A program made the position numbers and the translations under genes. DNA of 44,989 nt, taken from assembly GCA_016342455.1 (NCBI GenBank), contig JAEIOE010000014.1, positions 1 through 44,989 on the forward strand, given 5' to 3'. The stretch comes from Mycoplasmatota bacterium. Its GTDB lineage: Bacteria > Bacillota_I > Bacilli_A > Izemoplasmatales > Hujiaoplasmataceae. Below the pieces are notes generated by a model, which worked only from the letters and a program-made list of their open reading frames with translations, had not been told where the DNA came from and did not search any database. This document shows positions 16,792 through 26,534 of this stretch, piece after piece. Positions within the stretch are counted from its first letter, which is position 1; each line of letters begins with the position of its first letter.

Positions 16792-17652
16792 ATGAAAATA
16801 GGTATAATTGGTTTAGGATTAATTGGCGGAACCATCGCTAAATCACTTAAAAATAAGCATTATATTTCAGCTTATGACTTGTCTGAAAACACTTTAAAAT
16901 TCGCAAAGGAAAATGACATTATTAACGAAGCATATAATGACATAGAAAATTTCATTTCCGATAATGAAGTTTTTTATATTTGCTTATATCCTAAAGCAAT
17001 TATAGATTTCATTTCAAAGTATAAAAATCTCTTTAAAAAGAATAGTATAATTATTGAAATATCGGGAGTTAAAACGTATATGGTTCAAGAAATTTCTAAG
17101 TTAAATTTAGAAAATATTGAAGTAGTATTTACTCACCCAGTTGCTGGTAGCGAAAAAGTAGGAGTATTCCATTCGAAGGCAGAAATATTCAAAAATGCAA
17201 ATTATGTAATAACACCAGTCAAAAACAACAAAAAAAGCAGCTTAGATCTAGTAAAATCTCTTGCTAAAGAAATGCGATTTAAGAACATTTCTTGTGTTAC
17301 TCCAGAGGTACATGATAGCATGATAGCTTATACATCTCAACTCACACATGTTTTGAGTTTATCGCTAGTTAACTCGGTTTACGCTATATCAACCGAACTT
17401 GAAACAAATAGGTTTATTGGCGACTCTTATAGGGACTTAACAAGGATTTCCAAGATCAACGAAAAGTTGTGGCCTGACTTATTTATTACTAACAAGCAAG
17501 AACTACTTAAAAAGATAGAATTGTTCGAAATTGAACTAAGAAAATTCAAGGACGCACTAATAATGAACGATGTAAAAAAATTGGAAAATTTAATGATTAA
17601 CTCCACATCTCTTAGAGAAAACATGGATAGAGGTAACAAAAATGATAGTTGA
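16792..17652 (+). CDS. tyrA: Prephenate dehydrogenase
   Basis: This enzyme oxidatively decarboxylates prephenate to 4-hydroxyphenylpyruvate, the tyrosine precursor. The N-terminal Rossmann loop MKIGIIGLGLIGGTIAKSL binds NAD(P). The catalytic-region THPVAGSEKVG carries the conserved His, and the later HDSMIAYTSQLTHVLSLSL is typical. At 286 residues it is a single-domain form without an ACT regulatory domain or a fused chorismate mutase. It is the first gene of the plus-strand aromatic operon. The start is supported by GAGAGG six bases upstream; the stop is TGA and overlaps aroA by 11 bases. Confidence 0.94.
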   Translation: MKIGIIGLGLIGGTIAKSLKNKHYISAYDLSENTLKFAKENDIINEAYNDIENFISDNEVFYICLYPKAIIDFISKYKNLFKKNSIIIEISGVKTYMVQEISKLNLENIEVVFTHPVAGSEKVGVFHSKAEIFKNANYVITPVKNNKKSSLDLVKSLAKEMRFKNISCVTPEVHDSMIAYTSQLTHVLSLSLVNSVYAISTELETNRFIGDSYRDLTRISKINEKLWPDLFITNKQELLKKIELFEIELRKFKDALIMNDVKKLENLMINSTSLRENMDRGNKNDS

Positions 17653-18898
17653 AGTATATAAATCGAAAGTCTCAGGATCAATAAAACCACCTCCATCGAA
17701 GTCCTACTTGCATAGAAGTATCATATGTGCAGCTCTATCAAAAGGTACTAGCGTAATAAAAAACATCATTTATAGTAGCGACATCAATGCGTCGCTATCA
17801 GCGTTCGAAAATCTTGGCGTTTCCATCAAAAGAACAGATAATTCAGTTGAGATTACATCTAAAGGATTACTGCATTTAGAGCAAGATAAGGTAGTAAATT
17901 GCAACGAATCAGGCTCGACTATAAGATTTTTGATTCCAATTTTCTCTAATTCATACAATACCTATTTTAAGGGAAAATCAGGTTTAATGAGAAGACCATT
18001 TACCATATATGAAGATATTTTTAGAGCCCAAAACCTAACATTTGAGCAAAATGATGATACGATACTAACTAAGGGACAAATTAGCCCTGGCAATTATAAG
18101 GTAAAAGGGGATGTTAGTTCTCAATTTATTTCTGGACTTTTATTCGTTTTACCAACATTATCAGGTGATTCAACCATAGAAATTATTGGAAAACTAGAAT
18201 CTTCAATGTATGTAGATATAACCGTACAAATACTAAAAATGTTTGGTATAATAGTCGATTTTTCTGAAAATAAATTTACAGTCAAAGGAAACCAAAAGTA
18301 CATTTCTACTACTGTAACCACTGAAATAGACTACTCTCAATCAGCTTTTTATGCTGTTTTAGGTATCATAAACAATAATATACAGATTAGTGATTTTAGC
18401 TCATATTCGCTACAACCAGATAGAAATATCATAAATATTGTAAAATCCATGTCCGGGCTTGTTAAAACACAAAAAAATAGTGTTGAATTTTGCAAATCTA
18501 ATACCAAAGGTACCGTTATTGACGTAAGTCAATGTCCTGACATCGCTCCTATATTAGGTTTGCTCGCCGCTTGTTCAGCAGGCGAAACAAACATCATAAA
18601 TGCAAGACGATTAATTATCAAAGAATCAAACAGATTACTCTCTACTTACGAGACATTAAAGAGCCTTGGAGTAGAAGTTTATATGGCTGAAGATTCTCTA
18701 AGAATTATTGGAACAAAAACAATCAAAGGAAACTCTTGTAGTTCTTTCAATGATCATCGAATTGTTATGACCCTTGCTATAGCCGGTACCGTATGTGATT
18801 CAAAAGTAGTAATTAACAATGCTGAGGCTGTAAATAAATCTTACCCTCATTTTTTTAAAGATTTACAATCTTTAGGAGCTATTGTAAAATATAAGTAG
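17642..18898 (+). CDS. aroA: 3-phosphoshikimate 1-carboxyvinyltransferase (EPSP synthase)
   Basis: EPSP synthase adds enolpyruvyl from PEP to shikimate 3-phosphate, the sixth shikimate step. Of 418 residues, the visible signatures are SGSIKPPPSKSYLHR (shikimate-binding Lys and Ser), NESGSTIRFL, GKSGLMRRPF, SSQFISGLLF and DHRIVMTLAIAG near the C-terminus. The GKSGLMRRP stretch corresponds to the G.A.LR.RP loop of other EPSP synthases; a Ser replaces the usual Ala at the position linked to glyphosate tolerance (G-x-A-x-x-R-P), an observation not tested here. The gene overlaps tyrA by 11 bases and is followed by aroB after 9 bases. Confidence 0.95.
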   Translation: MIVEVYKSKVSGSIKPPPSKSYLHRSIICAALSKGTSVIKNIIYSSDINASLSAFENLGVSIKRTDNSVEITSKGLLHLEQDKVVNCNESGSTIRFLIPIFSNSYNTYFKGKSGLMRRPFTIYEDIFRAQNLTFEQNDDTILTKGQISPGNYKVKGDVSSQFISGLLFVLPTLSGDSTIEIIGKLESSMYVDITVQILKMFGIIVDFSENKFTVKGNQKYISTTVTTEIDYSQSAFYAVLGIINNNIQISDFSSYSLQPDRNIINIVKSMSGLVKTQKNSVEFCKSNTKGTVIDVSQCPDIAPILGLLAACSAGETNIINARRLIIKESNRLLSTYETLKSLGVEVYMAEDSLRIIGTKTIKGNSCSSFNDHRIVMTLAIAGTVCDSKVVINNAEAVNKSYPHFFKDLQSLGAIVKYK

Positions 18899-18907
18899 AG
18901 GTATTAT

Positions 18908-19888
18908 ATGAAAACTATACAAATTACATCTATACAAAAGAACTACAAAATAGTTATTAAAAACAATCTCTTAAACCATTTAAGTGATTATTTAGATGTA
19001 AATAAGTTATATGTAATTATATCTGATGACAAAATCCCTTTTGAATATATAGAAAGAGTTCAAAAGGCTTGTCCAAATAATTTGATTATTACTTTTCCCG
19101 AAGGAGAAAAATCAAAGTCATTTGAGCAATATGAAAGAATTATATCAATATTACAAGATAATAACGTCACAAGAGACGCATGTATAATAGCTCTTGGTGG
19201 TGGAGTGACTGGAGATCTTTCTGGATTTATAGCATCCACATACCTTAGAGGCCTTGATTTAATTCAAATTCCAACCTCTCTACTAGCCCAAATTGATTCC
19301 TCTGTCGGAGGAAAAGTAGCTATTAATACTGAAAAAGCGAAAAATTCTGTTGGCAGTTTCTATCCGCCTTCATTAGTTTTAATAGACCCTTTAACTTTAA
19401 AAACTTTATCATTAAGACATTTTAATAATGGCATGGCGGAAATGATTAAATATGGAATGATCTATTCAAAAGACTTATTTGATAAAATTCTCAATGATGA
19501 AGTTAAAGAAAACTTAGAATATTTTATCTACGAATCACTAATCATTAAAAAGTTTTTCGTTGAAAATGATGAATTTGATAAAGGTTTAAGACAAATACTT
19601 AATTTTGGACATACTTATGGCCACGCTTATGAAGCTTATTACAACTTCAAAAGATACTTCCATGGCGAAAGTATCGCTTTGGGGATGTTAGATGTTTGCG
19701 ATAACGAAATAGTAAAAGAAGAATTACTAAAAATATTACATAAATATAACCTGCCTACAAAAGATTCTGTAGATAAAGACTCTTTAGTTCCTTATATTAA
19801 GAATGATAAAAAACAAACAAAGGAATATTTGAATCTAATAGTAGTAGATGAAATTGGAAAAGCAAAAATTAAGAAAGTAAGATTGTAA
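18908..19888 (+). CDS. aroB: 3-dehydroquinate synthase
   Basis: AroB converts DAHP to 3-dehydroquinate (second shikimate step) using NAD and a divalent metal. The NAD-binding ALGGGVTGDLSGFIASTYLRG, QIPTSLLAQIDSSVGGKVAIN, GMAEMIKYG, the metal-binding LNFGHTYGHAYEA and HGESIALGM are all present. At 326 residues it is slightly shorter than the common 340-360, mainly at the C-terminus. It has an AGAGG site 5' of the ATG and is followed by aroC after 12 bases. Confidence 0.96.
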   Translation: MKTIQITSIQKNYKIVIKNNLLNHLSDYLDVNKLYVIISDDKIPFEYIERVQKACPNNLIITFPEGEKSKSFEQYERIISILQDNNVTRDACIIALGGGVTGDLSGFIASTYLRGLDLIQIPTSLLAQIDSSVGGKVAINTEKAKNSVGSFYPPSLVLIDPLTLKTLSLRHFNNGMAEMIKYGMIYSKDLFDKILNDEVKENLEYFIYESLIIKKFFVENDEFDKGLRQILNFGHTYGHAYEAYYNFKRYFHGESIALGMLDVCDNEIVKEELLKILHKYNLPTKDSVDKDSLVPYIKNDKKQTKEYLNLIVVDEIGKAKIKKVRL

Positions 19889-19900
19889 AGGAGATTCCTA

Positions 19901-20995
19901 ATGAACACAATTGGTAATAATATTAAAATTACTTTTTTCGGAGAATCACACGGACCATATATAGGTTTAGTAATTGATAACCTTCCAGCGGGATTACAAA
20001 TAGATGAAGATTTAATAAAATCTAACTTAACCAAAAGGAGACCGAAGAAAAATATCAGTACACCAAGAATTGAGGCAGATAATTATCAAATTATCTCTGG
20101 TTTTTATAATGGCTTTACAACCGGCGGAGCTTTTACAGTAATTATTGAAAACTCAAATACAAAAAGTAAGGATTATAAAAATCTAAATAATACTCCAAGA
20201 CCTTCTCATTCAGATTATCCTGCAAGTATTAAATATAAAGGTTACAATGATTATCGAGGCGGCGGTTTCTTTTCCGGAAGAATAACGGCATTATGGATGG
20301 TTGTTGGCGCTATTTCTGAACAAATACTTAAAAAACACAACGTGTACATTGGTTCTCACATATATTCACTTAAGAATATAGAAGATGACTCTTTTAATCT
20401 CAATTTAGAAGAAAAAGAACAATTAGTTAAACTAAACAACGAAGCTTTTCCAGTAATCAATGCTGAAAAAGAAACTAAAATGCGTGAATTAATTGAAGAT
20501 GCTAAAAACAATTCTGATGCAGTTGGTGGAATAGTGGAAACCAAAGCTATCAATCTGCCAGTTGGTTTAGGAGAACCATATTTCTTATCAGTAGAAAGTT
20601 ATTTATCCAACCTTTTATTCTCGGTCCCTGGTGTTAAAGGTGTTGAATTTGGGGAAGGATTTAATTTAACAAAACTATTTTCTTCAGAAGTTAAAGACGA
20701 ATATATTATCAAAAATGATAGAATAACAACAAAAAACAATAACAACGGTGGAATCTTAGGTGGTTTAACTACCGGAAGACCACTTATTGTTAAATGCGCC
20801 ATTAAGCCTACTTCTTCAATTGCCAAGACACAACAGACAATAGATTTAAAAAAATGTATTGAGACCCAGTTAAACGTCGAAGGAAGACATGATCCGCAAA
20901 TAGTTTCAAGGGCTGCTCATGTTATTAATTCAGTCATTTATTTTGGTATTTTAGATTTATTGATATTTAATTTTAAAAAGGACTCAATTATATAA
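19901..20995 (+). CDS. aroC: Chorismate synthase
   Basis: Chorismate synthase eliminates phosphate from EPSP to give chorismate and requires reduced FMN. The 364-residue protein contains GESHGPYIGLVIDNLPAG at the N-terminus, the RGGGFFSGRITA segment, GGILGGLTTGRPL and the C-terminal GRHDPQIVSRAAH signature with the conserved His and Asp. Reduced flavin must be supplied in trans; the divergently transcribed flavin reductase family gene is a possible but unproven source. Its start follows AAGGAG. The next gene begins one base after its stop. Confidence 0.97.
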   Translation: MNTIGNNIKITFFGESHGPYIGLVIDNLPAGLQIDEDLIKSNLTKRRPKKNISTPRIEADNYQIISGFYNGFTTGGAFTVIIENSNTKSKDYKNLNNTPRPSHSDYPASIKYKGYNDYRGGGFFSGRITALWMVVGAISEQILKKHNVYIGSHIYSLKNIEDDSFNLNLEEKEQLVKLNNEAFPVINAEKETKMRELIEDAKNNSDAVGGIVETKAINLPVGLGEPYFLSVESYLSNLLFSVPGVKGVEFGEGFNLTKLFSSEVKDEYIIKNDRITTKNNNNGGILGGLTTGRPLIVKCAIKPTSSIAKTQQTIDLKKCIETQLNVEGRHDPQIVSRAAHVINSVIYFGILDLLIFNFKKDSII

Positions 20996-20996
20996 T

Positions 20997-22247
20997 ATGT
21001 TTGGTTTAGTAGGAAAAAAATTAGAACATAGTTTTTCGGTAGAAATTCATAATTTATTTGGCAATGATAAATACAATCTCTATGAAACCGAAAACATTGA
21101 AGATTTCATTAGGTCTAACAATTTTAAAGGAATTAATGTAACGCTACCTTATAAAACAGAAATTATACCTTATTTAGATAAATTAGATGATTTAGCTAAA
21201 GAAACGATGTCTGTAAATACAATTATTAAGAAATCAGACAAGTTAATTGGATATAATACTGATTATTATGGTTTGAAGGAAACAATAGGTTACTATCGTA
21301 TAAAAGTAAAAAATAAAAATATACTAATTCTCGGTAACGGTTCTGTTTCTAGGACTGTATCAAAATTGATGAAAGATTTAGGCACTAAAAAAATAGTAAA
21401 ATTAGCTCGCAAAATAAAAAGTGATTCAGATGATTTACTAGCTAATTTTGAGAATTACTTAAATTATGAAATAATCATCAATACAACTCCGGTTGGAATG
21501 TATCCAAACAACAATGATGATTTGTTAATTGAACTAAATAAATTCGAAAAAGTTGAATGTTTAATCGATTTAATATATAATCCTATAAGAACTAAATTAA
21601 TTCTTGAAGCTGAAAAACTAAATATAAAAGCTGTAAATGGTTTATATATGTTAGTTATGCAAGCTAAAAAAGCTCATGAACTTTTCTTAAACAAAGAAAT
21701 CCCTCTGAATATGGCTAATAAAGTTTATAGAAAAATTTTTAGCCATCATCTGAATTATGTTTTTATTGGCTTACCTTTAAGTGGTAAAACAAAATACGCT
21801 AAAATCATTGGCGAAATATTACAAAAAACAACAAAAGATACCGATGACTTAATAGAAGCCAAGTACAACGCTTCCATCCCTGATATATTTATTGCTAATG
21901 GAGAAAAAGTCTTTAGAACATATGAATATTCTGTAGTTGAAGATATCTATAAAGAACATTCCTTAGCTATTTCTACAGGCGGTGGTTTAATAGAAAAACA
22001 AGCTAATATGGAGCTATTAAAACAAAATGGTATTATAATATACCTTAATAGAAATCCAGAAGTGATAGCTAAAAAGAAAATATATGGTAGGCCATTATTA
22101 AAACAACCTAGTGATATTTTAGATTTGGCAAAAAGAAGAGGCCCTATATACAGTAAATATGCAGACATAGTAATTGATATAAGCCAAGATACCAATACTC
22201 ATGTAAATGAGATCAAGGAGAAAGTAGATGAATATATTAGTCGTTAA
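20997..22247 (+). CDS. aroE-aroK: Shikimate dehydrogenase-shikimate kinase fusion (AroE-AroK)
   Basis: This single 416-residue polypeptide carries two consecutive pathway enzymes. Residues about 1-246 are an AroE-type dehydrogenase: FGLVGKKLEHSFS (shikimate-binding Ser pair region), INVTLPYKTEI with the catalytic Lys, IGYNTDYYG with the conserved Asp, and a Rossmann loop LGNGSVSRTV. Residues about 250-416 are a shikimate kinase: P-loop GLPLSGKT (258-265), DTDDLIE, FRTYE, STGGGL and YGRPLL. No stop or frameshift separates them. Dehydroshikimate would be reduced and then phosphorylated by one chain. The last 20 bases overlap aroQ, whose ribosome-binding site (AAGGAG) lies inside the fusion gene. 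Confidence 0.95.
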   Translation: MFGLVGKKLEHSFSVEIHNLFGNDKYNLYETENIEDFIRSNNFKGINVTLPYKTEIIPYLDKLDDLAKETMSVNTIIKKSDKLIGYNTDYYGLKETIGYYRIKVKNKNILILGNGSVSRTVSKLMKDLGTKKIVKLARKIKSDSDDLLANFENYLNYEIIINTTPVGMYPNNNDDLLIELNKFEKVECLIDLIYNPIRTKLILEAEKLNIKAVNGLYMLVMQAKKAHELFLNKEIPLNMANKVYRKIFSHHLNYVFIGLPLSGKTKYAKIIGEILQKTTKDTDDLIEAKYNASIPDIFIANGEKVFRTYEYSVVEDIYKEHSLAISTGGGLIEKQANMELLKQNGIIIYLNRNPEVIAKKKIYGRPLLKQPSDILDLAKRRGPIYSKYADIVIDISQDTNTHVNEIKEKVDEYISR

Positions 22248-22656
22248 TGGTCCTAACTTAAATTTTTTAGGACGAAGAGAACCAGAAGTTTATGGTAAAC
22301 AATCTTATCACGATTTAGTTAACTTTCTTTTGGCTTATGGTGAGATGAAAAAAATAGATATAGAGGTATATCAATCAAATTCAGAAGGTGAAATTATTGA
22401 TATTATCCAAAATAACTATCATCGATTCGATGCTTTAGTTATTAATCCGGCAGCCTATACACATTATTCCTACGCTATATATGATTGTATAAAATCAATA
22501 CCAATCCCAGCAGTAGAAGTACATTTATCAAATATTAATGAAAGAGAAGATTTTCGTAAAATATCAGTAACAGGCAAAGTTTGTGTAGCTACATTTTTAG
22601 GAAAAGGTTTCAATTCATACATAGATGCATTCAAATACTTGCAGAAAGAAGAATAA
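22228..22656 (+). CDS. aroQ: Type II 3-dehydroquinate dehydratase
   Basis: AroQ dehydrates 3-dehydroquinate to 3-dehydroshikimate (third shikimate step); the type II enzyme is a small dodecamer. The 142-residue protein shows NILVVNGPNLNFLGRREPEVYG with catalytic Tyr22, SNSEGEIID, the INPAAYTHYS loop, and EVHLSNINEREDFRK near the C-terminus. It should not be confused with AroQ-class chorismate mutase, which shares the name. The start is embedded in the end of the aroE-aroK gene. Confidence 0.97.
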   Translation: MNILVVNGPNLNFLGRREPEVYGKQSYHDLVNFLLAYGEMKKIDIEVYQSNSEGEIIDIIQNNYHRFDALVINPAAYTHYSYAIYDCIKSIPIPAVEVHLSNINEREDFRKISVTGKVCVATFLGKGFNSYIDAFKYLQKEE

Positions 22657-22659
22657 AAA

Positions 22660-23676
22660 ATGATTATTAAACTAAAAGACACGGCTACAGAAAAACAAAT
22701 AGCTAAACTAAAAAACAAATTCCTTAAAGAAGGTTTTGAATTACATGAAAGTCTTGGTACTTCTACACTACTTCTAGGTATAATAGGTGATACAACTGTT
22801 ATTGATATAAATAGTTTATATGCTTATGAATTTATTGACACTGTTTTAAGGGTTCAAGAACCTTTTAAAAAAGTGAATAGAAAATTCAAACCAGAAGATA
22901 CTATCGTAAATGTCTCAGGTATTGAAATCGGCGGAAAAAATGTCGTAATTATGGCTGGCCCTTGCGCTGTCGAAAGTGAAAAACAGATTAATGAAATTGC
23001 TCCAATCATAAAAGATGCTGGTGCTAAAATATTAAGAGGTGGTGCTTTCAAACCAAGAACAAGCCCTTATTCATTCCAAGGAATGGGTGTAGAAGGTTTA
23101 GAAATATTAGAGAACGCTAATAAAAAATACAACTTACCTGTTGTAAGTGAAATTATGAGTATTGATGATTTACCTTATTTTATTGAGAAAGTAGATTTAA
23201 TCCAAGTTGGGGCACGCAATATGCAAAATTTCGCTCTATTAAAAGAATTGGGTAAAATAGATAAACCTATCCTTTTAAAAAGAGGTATCGCTAGCACAAT
23301 TGAAGAATGGTTAATGTCAGCTGAATACATTTTAGCTGGTGGTAATTCGAATGTTATCTTGTGTGAAAGAGGAATTAGAACTTATGAAACTTCAACTAGA
23401 AACACTTTAGATATTTCTTCAATACCAGTTATTAAAAAACTAACTCATTTACCGATTGTAATCGATCCAAGTCACGCTTCAGGTAGATGGGAATATGTTG
23501 AATCTTTATCAAAAGCTGCAATAGCAGCTGGCGCGGATGGACTTATTATTGAAGTACATCAAACTCCAGAAACCGCTTTAAGCGATGGTCAACAATCTCT
23601 TAAACCTGCTAAATTTAGAGCTTTAGTAAAAAAATGCAGAAGAGTTGCTGAAGCTGTTGACCGTACTTTAAAATAA
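22660..23676 (+). CDS. aroF: 3-deoxy-7-phosphoheptulonate (DAHP) synthase, type I-beta
   Basis: DAHP synthase condenses PEP and erythrose 4-phosphate, the first committed shikimate step. An N-terminal ferredoxin-like regulatory domain (about residues 1-75) precedes the KDO8P/DAHP-type barrel with MAGPCAVES, RGGAFKPRTSPYSFQG, GARNMQNF, LCERGIRT, IDPSHASG and the C-terminal LSDGQQSL. This is the Thermotoga/Bacillus-like I-beta form, in which the N-terminal domain mediates feedback control by aromatic products. It carries no chorismate mutase domain. It is the last intact gene of the operon although it catalyses the first step. Confidence 0.96.
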   Translation: MIIKLKDTATEKQIAKLKNKFLKEGFELHESLGTSTLLLGIIGDTTVIDINSLYAYEFIDTVLRVQEPFKKVNRKFKPEDTIVNVSGIEIGGKNVVIMAGPCAVESEKQINEIAPIIKDAGAKILRGGAFKPRTSPYSFQGMGVEGLEILENANKKYNLPVVSEIMSIDDLPYFIEKVDLIQVGARNMQNFALLKELGKIDKPILLKRGIASTIEEWLMSAEYILAGGNSNVILCERGIRTYETSTRNTLDISSIPVIKKLTHLPIVIDPSHASGRWEYVESLSKAAIAAGADGLIIEVHQTPETALSDGQQSLKPAKFRALVKKCRRVAEAVDRTLK

Positions 23677-23677
23677 A

Positions 23678-23875
23678 TTTATTGATTCACTTCCATTTAT
23701 TGTAAAACTAATTTTTGCATTTCCTGTTTTAGATGGTTTATTCTATGGTATTTACAGAATTGCAAAAGGTAAAGTGATACTTGGAATTATTTGGATATTT
23801 GTTGGTGCTGCAATCCTTTGGATTATAGACATTTATAGTATTCTTGTTCATGGTAAAGTTAAGTATTTCGCATAA
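23678..23875 (+). pseudogene. Small two-helix membrane protein lacking a start codon
   Basis: An open frame starts one base after the aroF stop and encodes FIDSLPFIVKLIFAF, then VLDGLFYGIYRIAKGK, a second hydrophobic helix (about 20 residues, IIWIFVGAAILWIIDIY) and GKVKYFA before TAA. The layout, two hydrophobic segments around a short basic loop, is that of small Firmicutes/Tenericutes membrane proteins whose N-terminus is M-x(1-3)-FIDSLPF-like (from memory, not searched). No ATG, GTG or TTG exists near the expected start: the preceding in-frame codons are AAA, AAT and TAA. It may begin at the ATT at 23681 or be a recently decayed gene. No ribosome-binding site is seen. Confidence 0.5.
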
Positions 23876-23890
23876 TTAATTACTAAATAG

Positions 23891-23921
23891 AAAAAAACCA
23901 CTTCAATTTTGAAGTGGTTTT
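23891..23921. terminator. Bidirectional terminator between the aromatic operon and the aminotransferase
   Basis: Perfect 11-base arms (23895-23905 and 23910-23920) with a four-base loop are flanked by an A run on the left and a T run on the right. It can stop both the plus-strand aro transcript and the converging minus-strand purA-aminotransferase transcript. Confidence 0.85.
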
Positions 23922-23926
23922 CATTT

Positions 23927-25162
23927 CTATATGTGTTTTTTTATTCTTCTAACTAATTCAGTTACATCTTTTAATTTTAATGATGACAACGCTATTCTAA
24001 TTAAACCTTGCATTTGAATAATGTATACGTGATCTTTTCTTAAATCATTAAAAATATTTTCGTTTTTGGTAGGAATACTAATAAAGAATCCTCCACAATA
24101 TGGATAAGTTACTAAATTACTCTTTTTGGCTTCTTCAACAAATTTAGCAGCTCTTGCTTTCAATAATTTTCTTCCTTCTACTAATTCGTTTTCAAAAGCT
24201 TTTCTGTTTTCAGGATTAGAAAATATTTTTTCAATTATATTCATACCAGGTTGTGAAACGCTTGAAAATCTTCCTCTAACTGAATAATCTCCCACTCGTG
24301 AAAAACTATCAATTACTTCTTGAGATTTAGATAAACCAATTTGAGCACCTACTCTAAACCCGTATAAAGAAAATGTTTTTGATCCAGAAAAAATAACTAC
24401 AACTAATATTTCTTCATTTAAATCTAAATAATTCTTAAATATATCTCTAGATAATTCTGTAGGAATCATTTGATAGTCTATATATGCGATATCATGAACC
24501 AATACTACAGGTACCCCTGTGTTATCTATTTCGTTTAGCGTTTTTATTACTTCTACCCATGAATCGTTGGTCATACATAAACCTGATGGATTATTACAAG
24601 GGTCGTTTAATAACAAAGTTAATCTACCTTGTTCTTTAGCTAAAGCATATGCTTCTTTTTTAAAATCTTCTATGTTAAAGTTAAAATCTTCATCAAACAT
24701 TAAAAATGTTTTTAAATCAATATTCGCCTCTAGAGCAAAATTTTTATAAGGAGACCAATAAATATTAGGTAATAGTACTTTTTGGCTAAAGTCATTAAAA
24801 TTATAAAAAGTATTACTGACAGCACCAGAACCACCTGTAGTAGGAATTACACTATATTTAAACTCTTTTCTTAAAGTATCTGCTTGTCTACCGAAAACCC
24901 AATCAAATACTCCTTCACTAAACTTTTCTGTTCCTCTAACCGGGGCGTAATGATAAGTTTCCGAATCACTTAAATGATATAAAGAATCTTCTACTGTTTG
25001 AAACTTAAATACATTTCCTTCTTCATGATGAAGCATACCGACAGTTGCATCAATAATATCATCATATTTTAATTTCATCTCTTTTGCTTCTTGAGAAATT
25101 TGAAGAATGTTTGATCCAAGTTTTTTGTGTTGGGCATGTTTCCCGACAATTGATTTTTTCAT
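23927..25162 (-). CDS. PLP-dependent aminotransferase class I/II
   Basis: This 411-residue fold-type I aminotransferase shows the PLP lysine K262 in SGSKTFSLYGFRVG, the NNPSG motif (190-194), D224 and Y227 in VHDIAYIDY, and the phosphate/carboxylate-binding Arg in YGFRVG. Its general look is that of aromatic/aspartate aminotransferases. It converges on the aromatic operon, ending about 250 bases past aroF. It could therefore convert 4-hydroxyphenylpyruvate to tyrosine, although aspartate or another amino acid is equally possible. It is probably co-transcribed with purA upstream (18-base gap). Confidence 0.88.
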   Translation of the reverse strand: MKKSIVGKHAQHKKLGSNILQISQEAKEMKLKYDDIIDATVGMLHHEEGNVFKFQTVEDSLYHLSDSETYHYAPVRGTEKFSEGVFDWVFGRQADTLRKEFKYSVIPTTGGSGAVSNTFYNFNDFSQKVLLPNIYWSPYKNFALEANIDLKTFLMFDEDFNFNIEDFKKEAYALAKEQGRLTLLLNDPCNNPSGLCMTNDSWVEVIKTLNEIDNTGVPVVLVHDIAYIDYQMIPTELSRDIFKNYLDLNEEILVVVIFSGSKTFSLYGFRVGAQIGLSKSQEVIDSFSRVGDYSVRGRFSSVSQPGMNIIEKIFSNPENRKAFENELVEGRKLLKARAAKFVEEAKKSNLVTYPYCGGFFISIPTKNENIFNDLRKDHVYIIQMQGLIRIALSSLKLKDVTELVRRIKKHI

Positions 25163-25180
25163 TAATTACACCTTTACTTT

Positions 25181-26503
<1,323 letters not shown>

Positions 26504-26534
26504 TCATTAAACTATATTTAGTACTCATATATTT

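Noticed and set aside
22228-22656. aroQ read as a chorismate mutase
   Set aside because: The motifs (GPNLN, REPEVYG, EVHLSNI) are those of type II dehydroquinase, not of an AroQ-class chorismate mutase.
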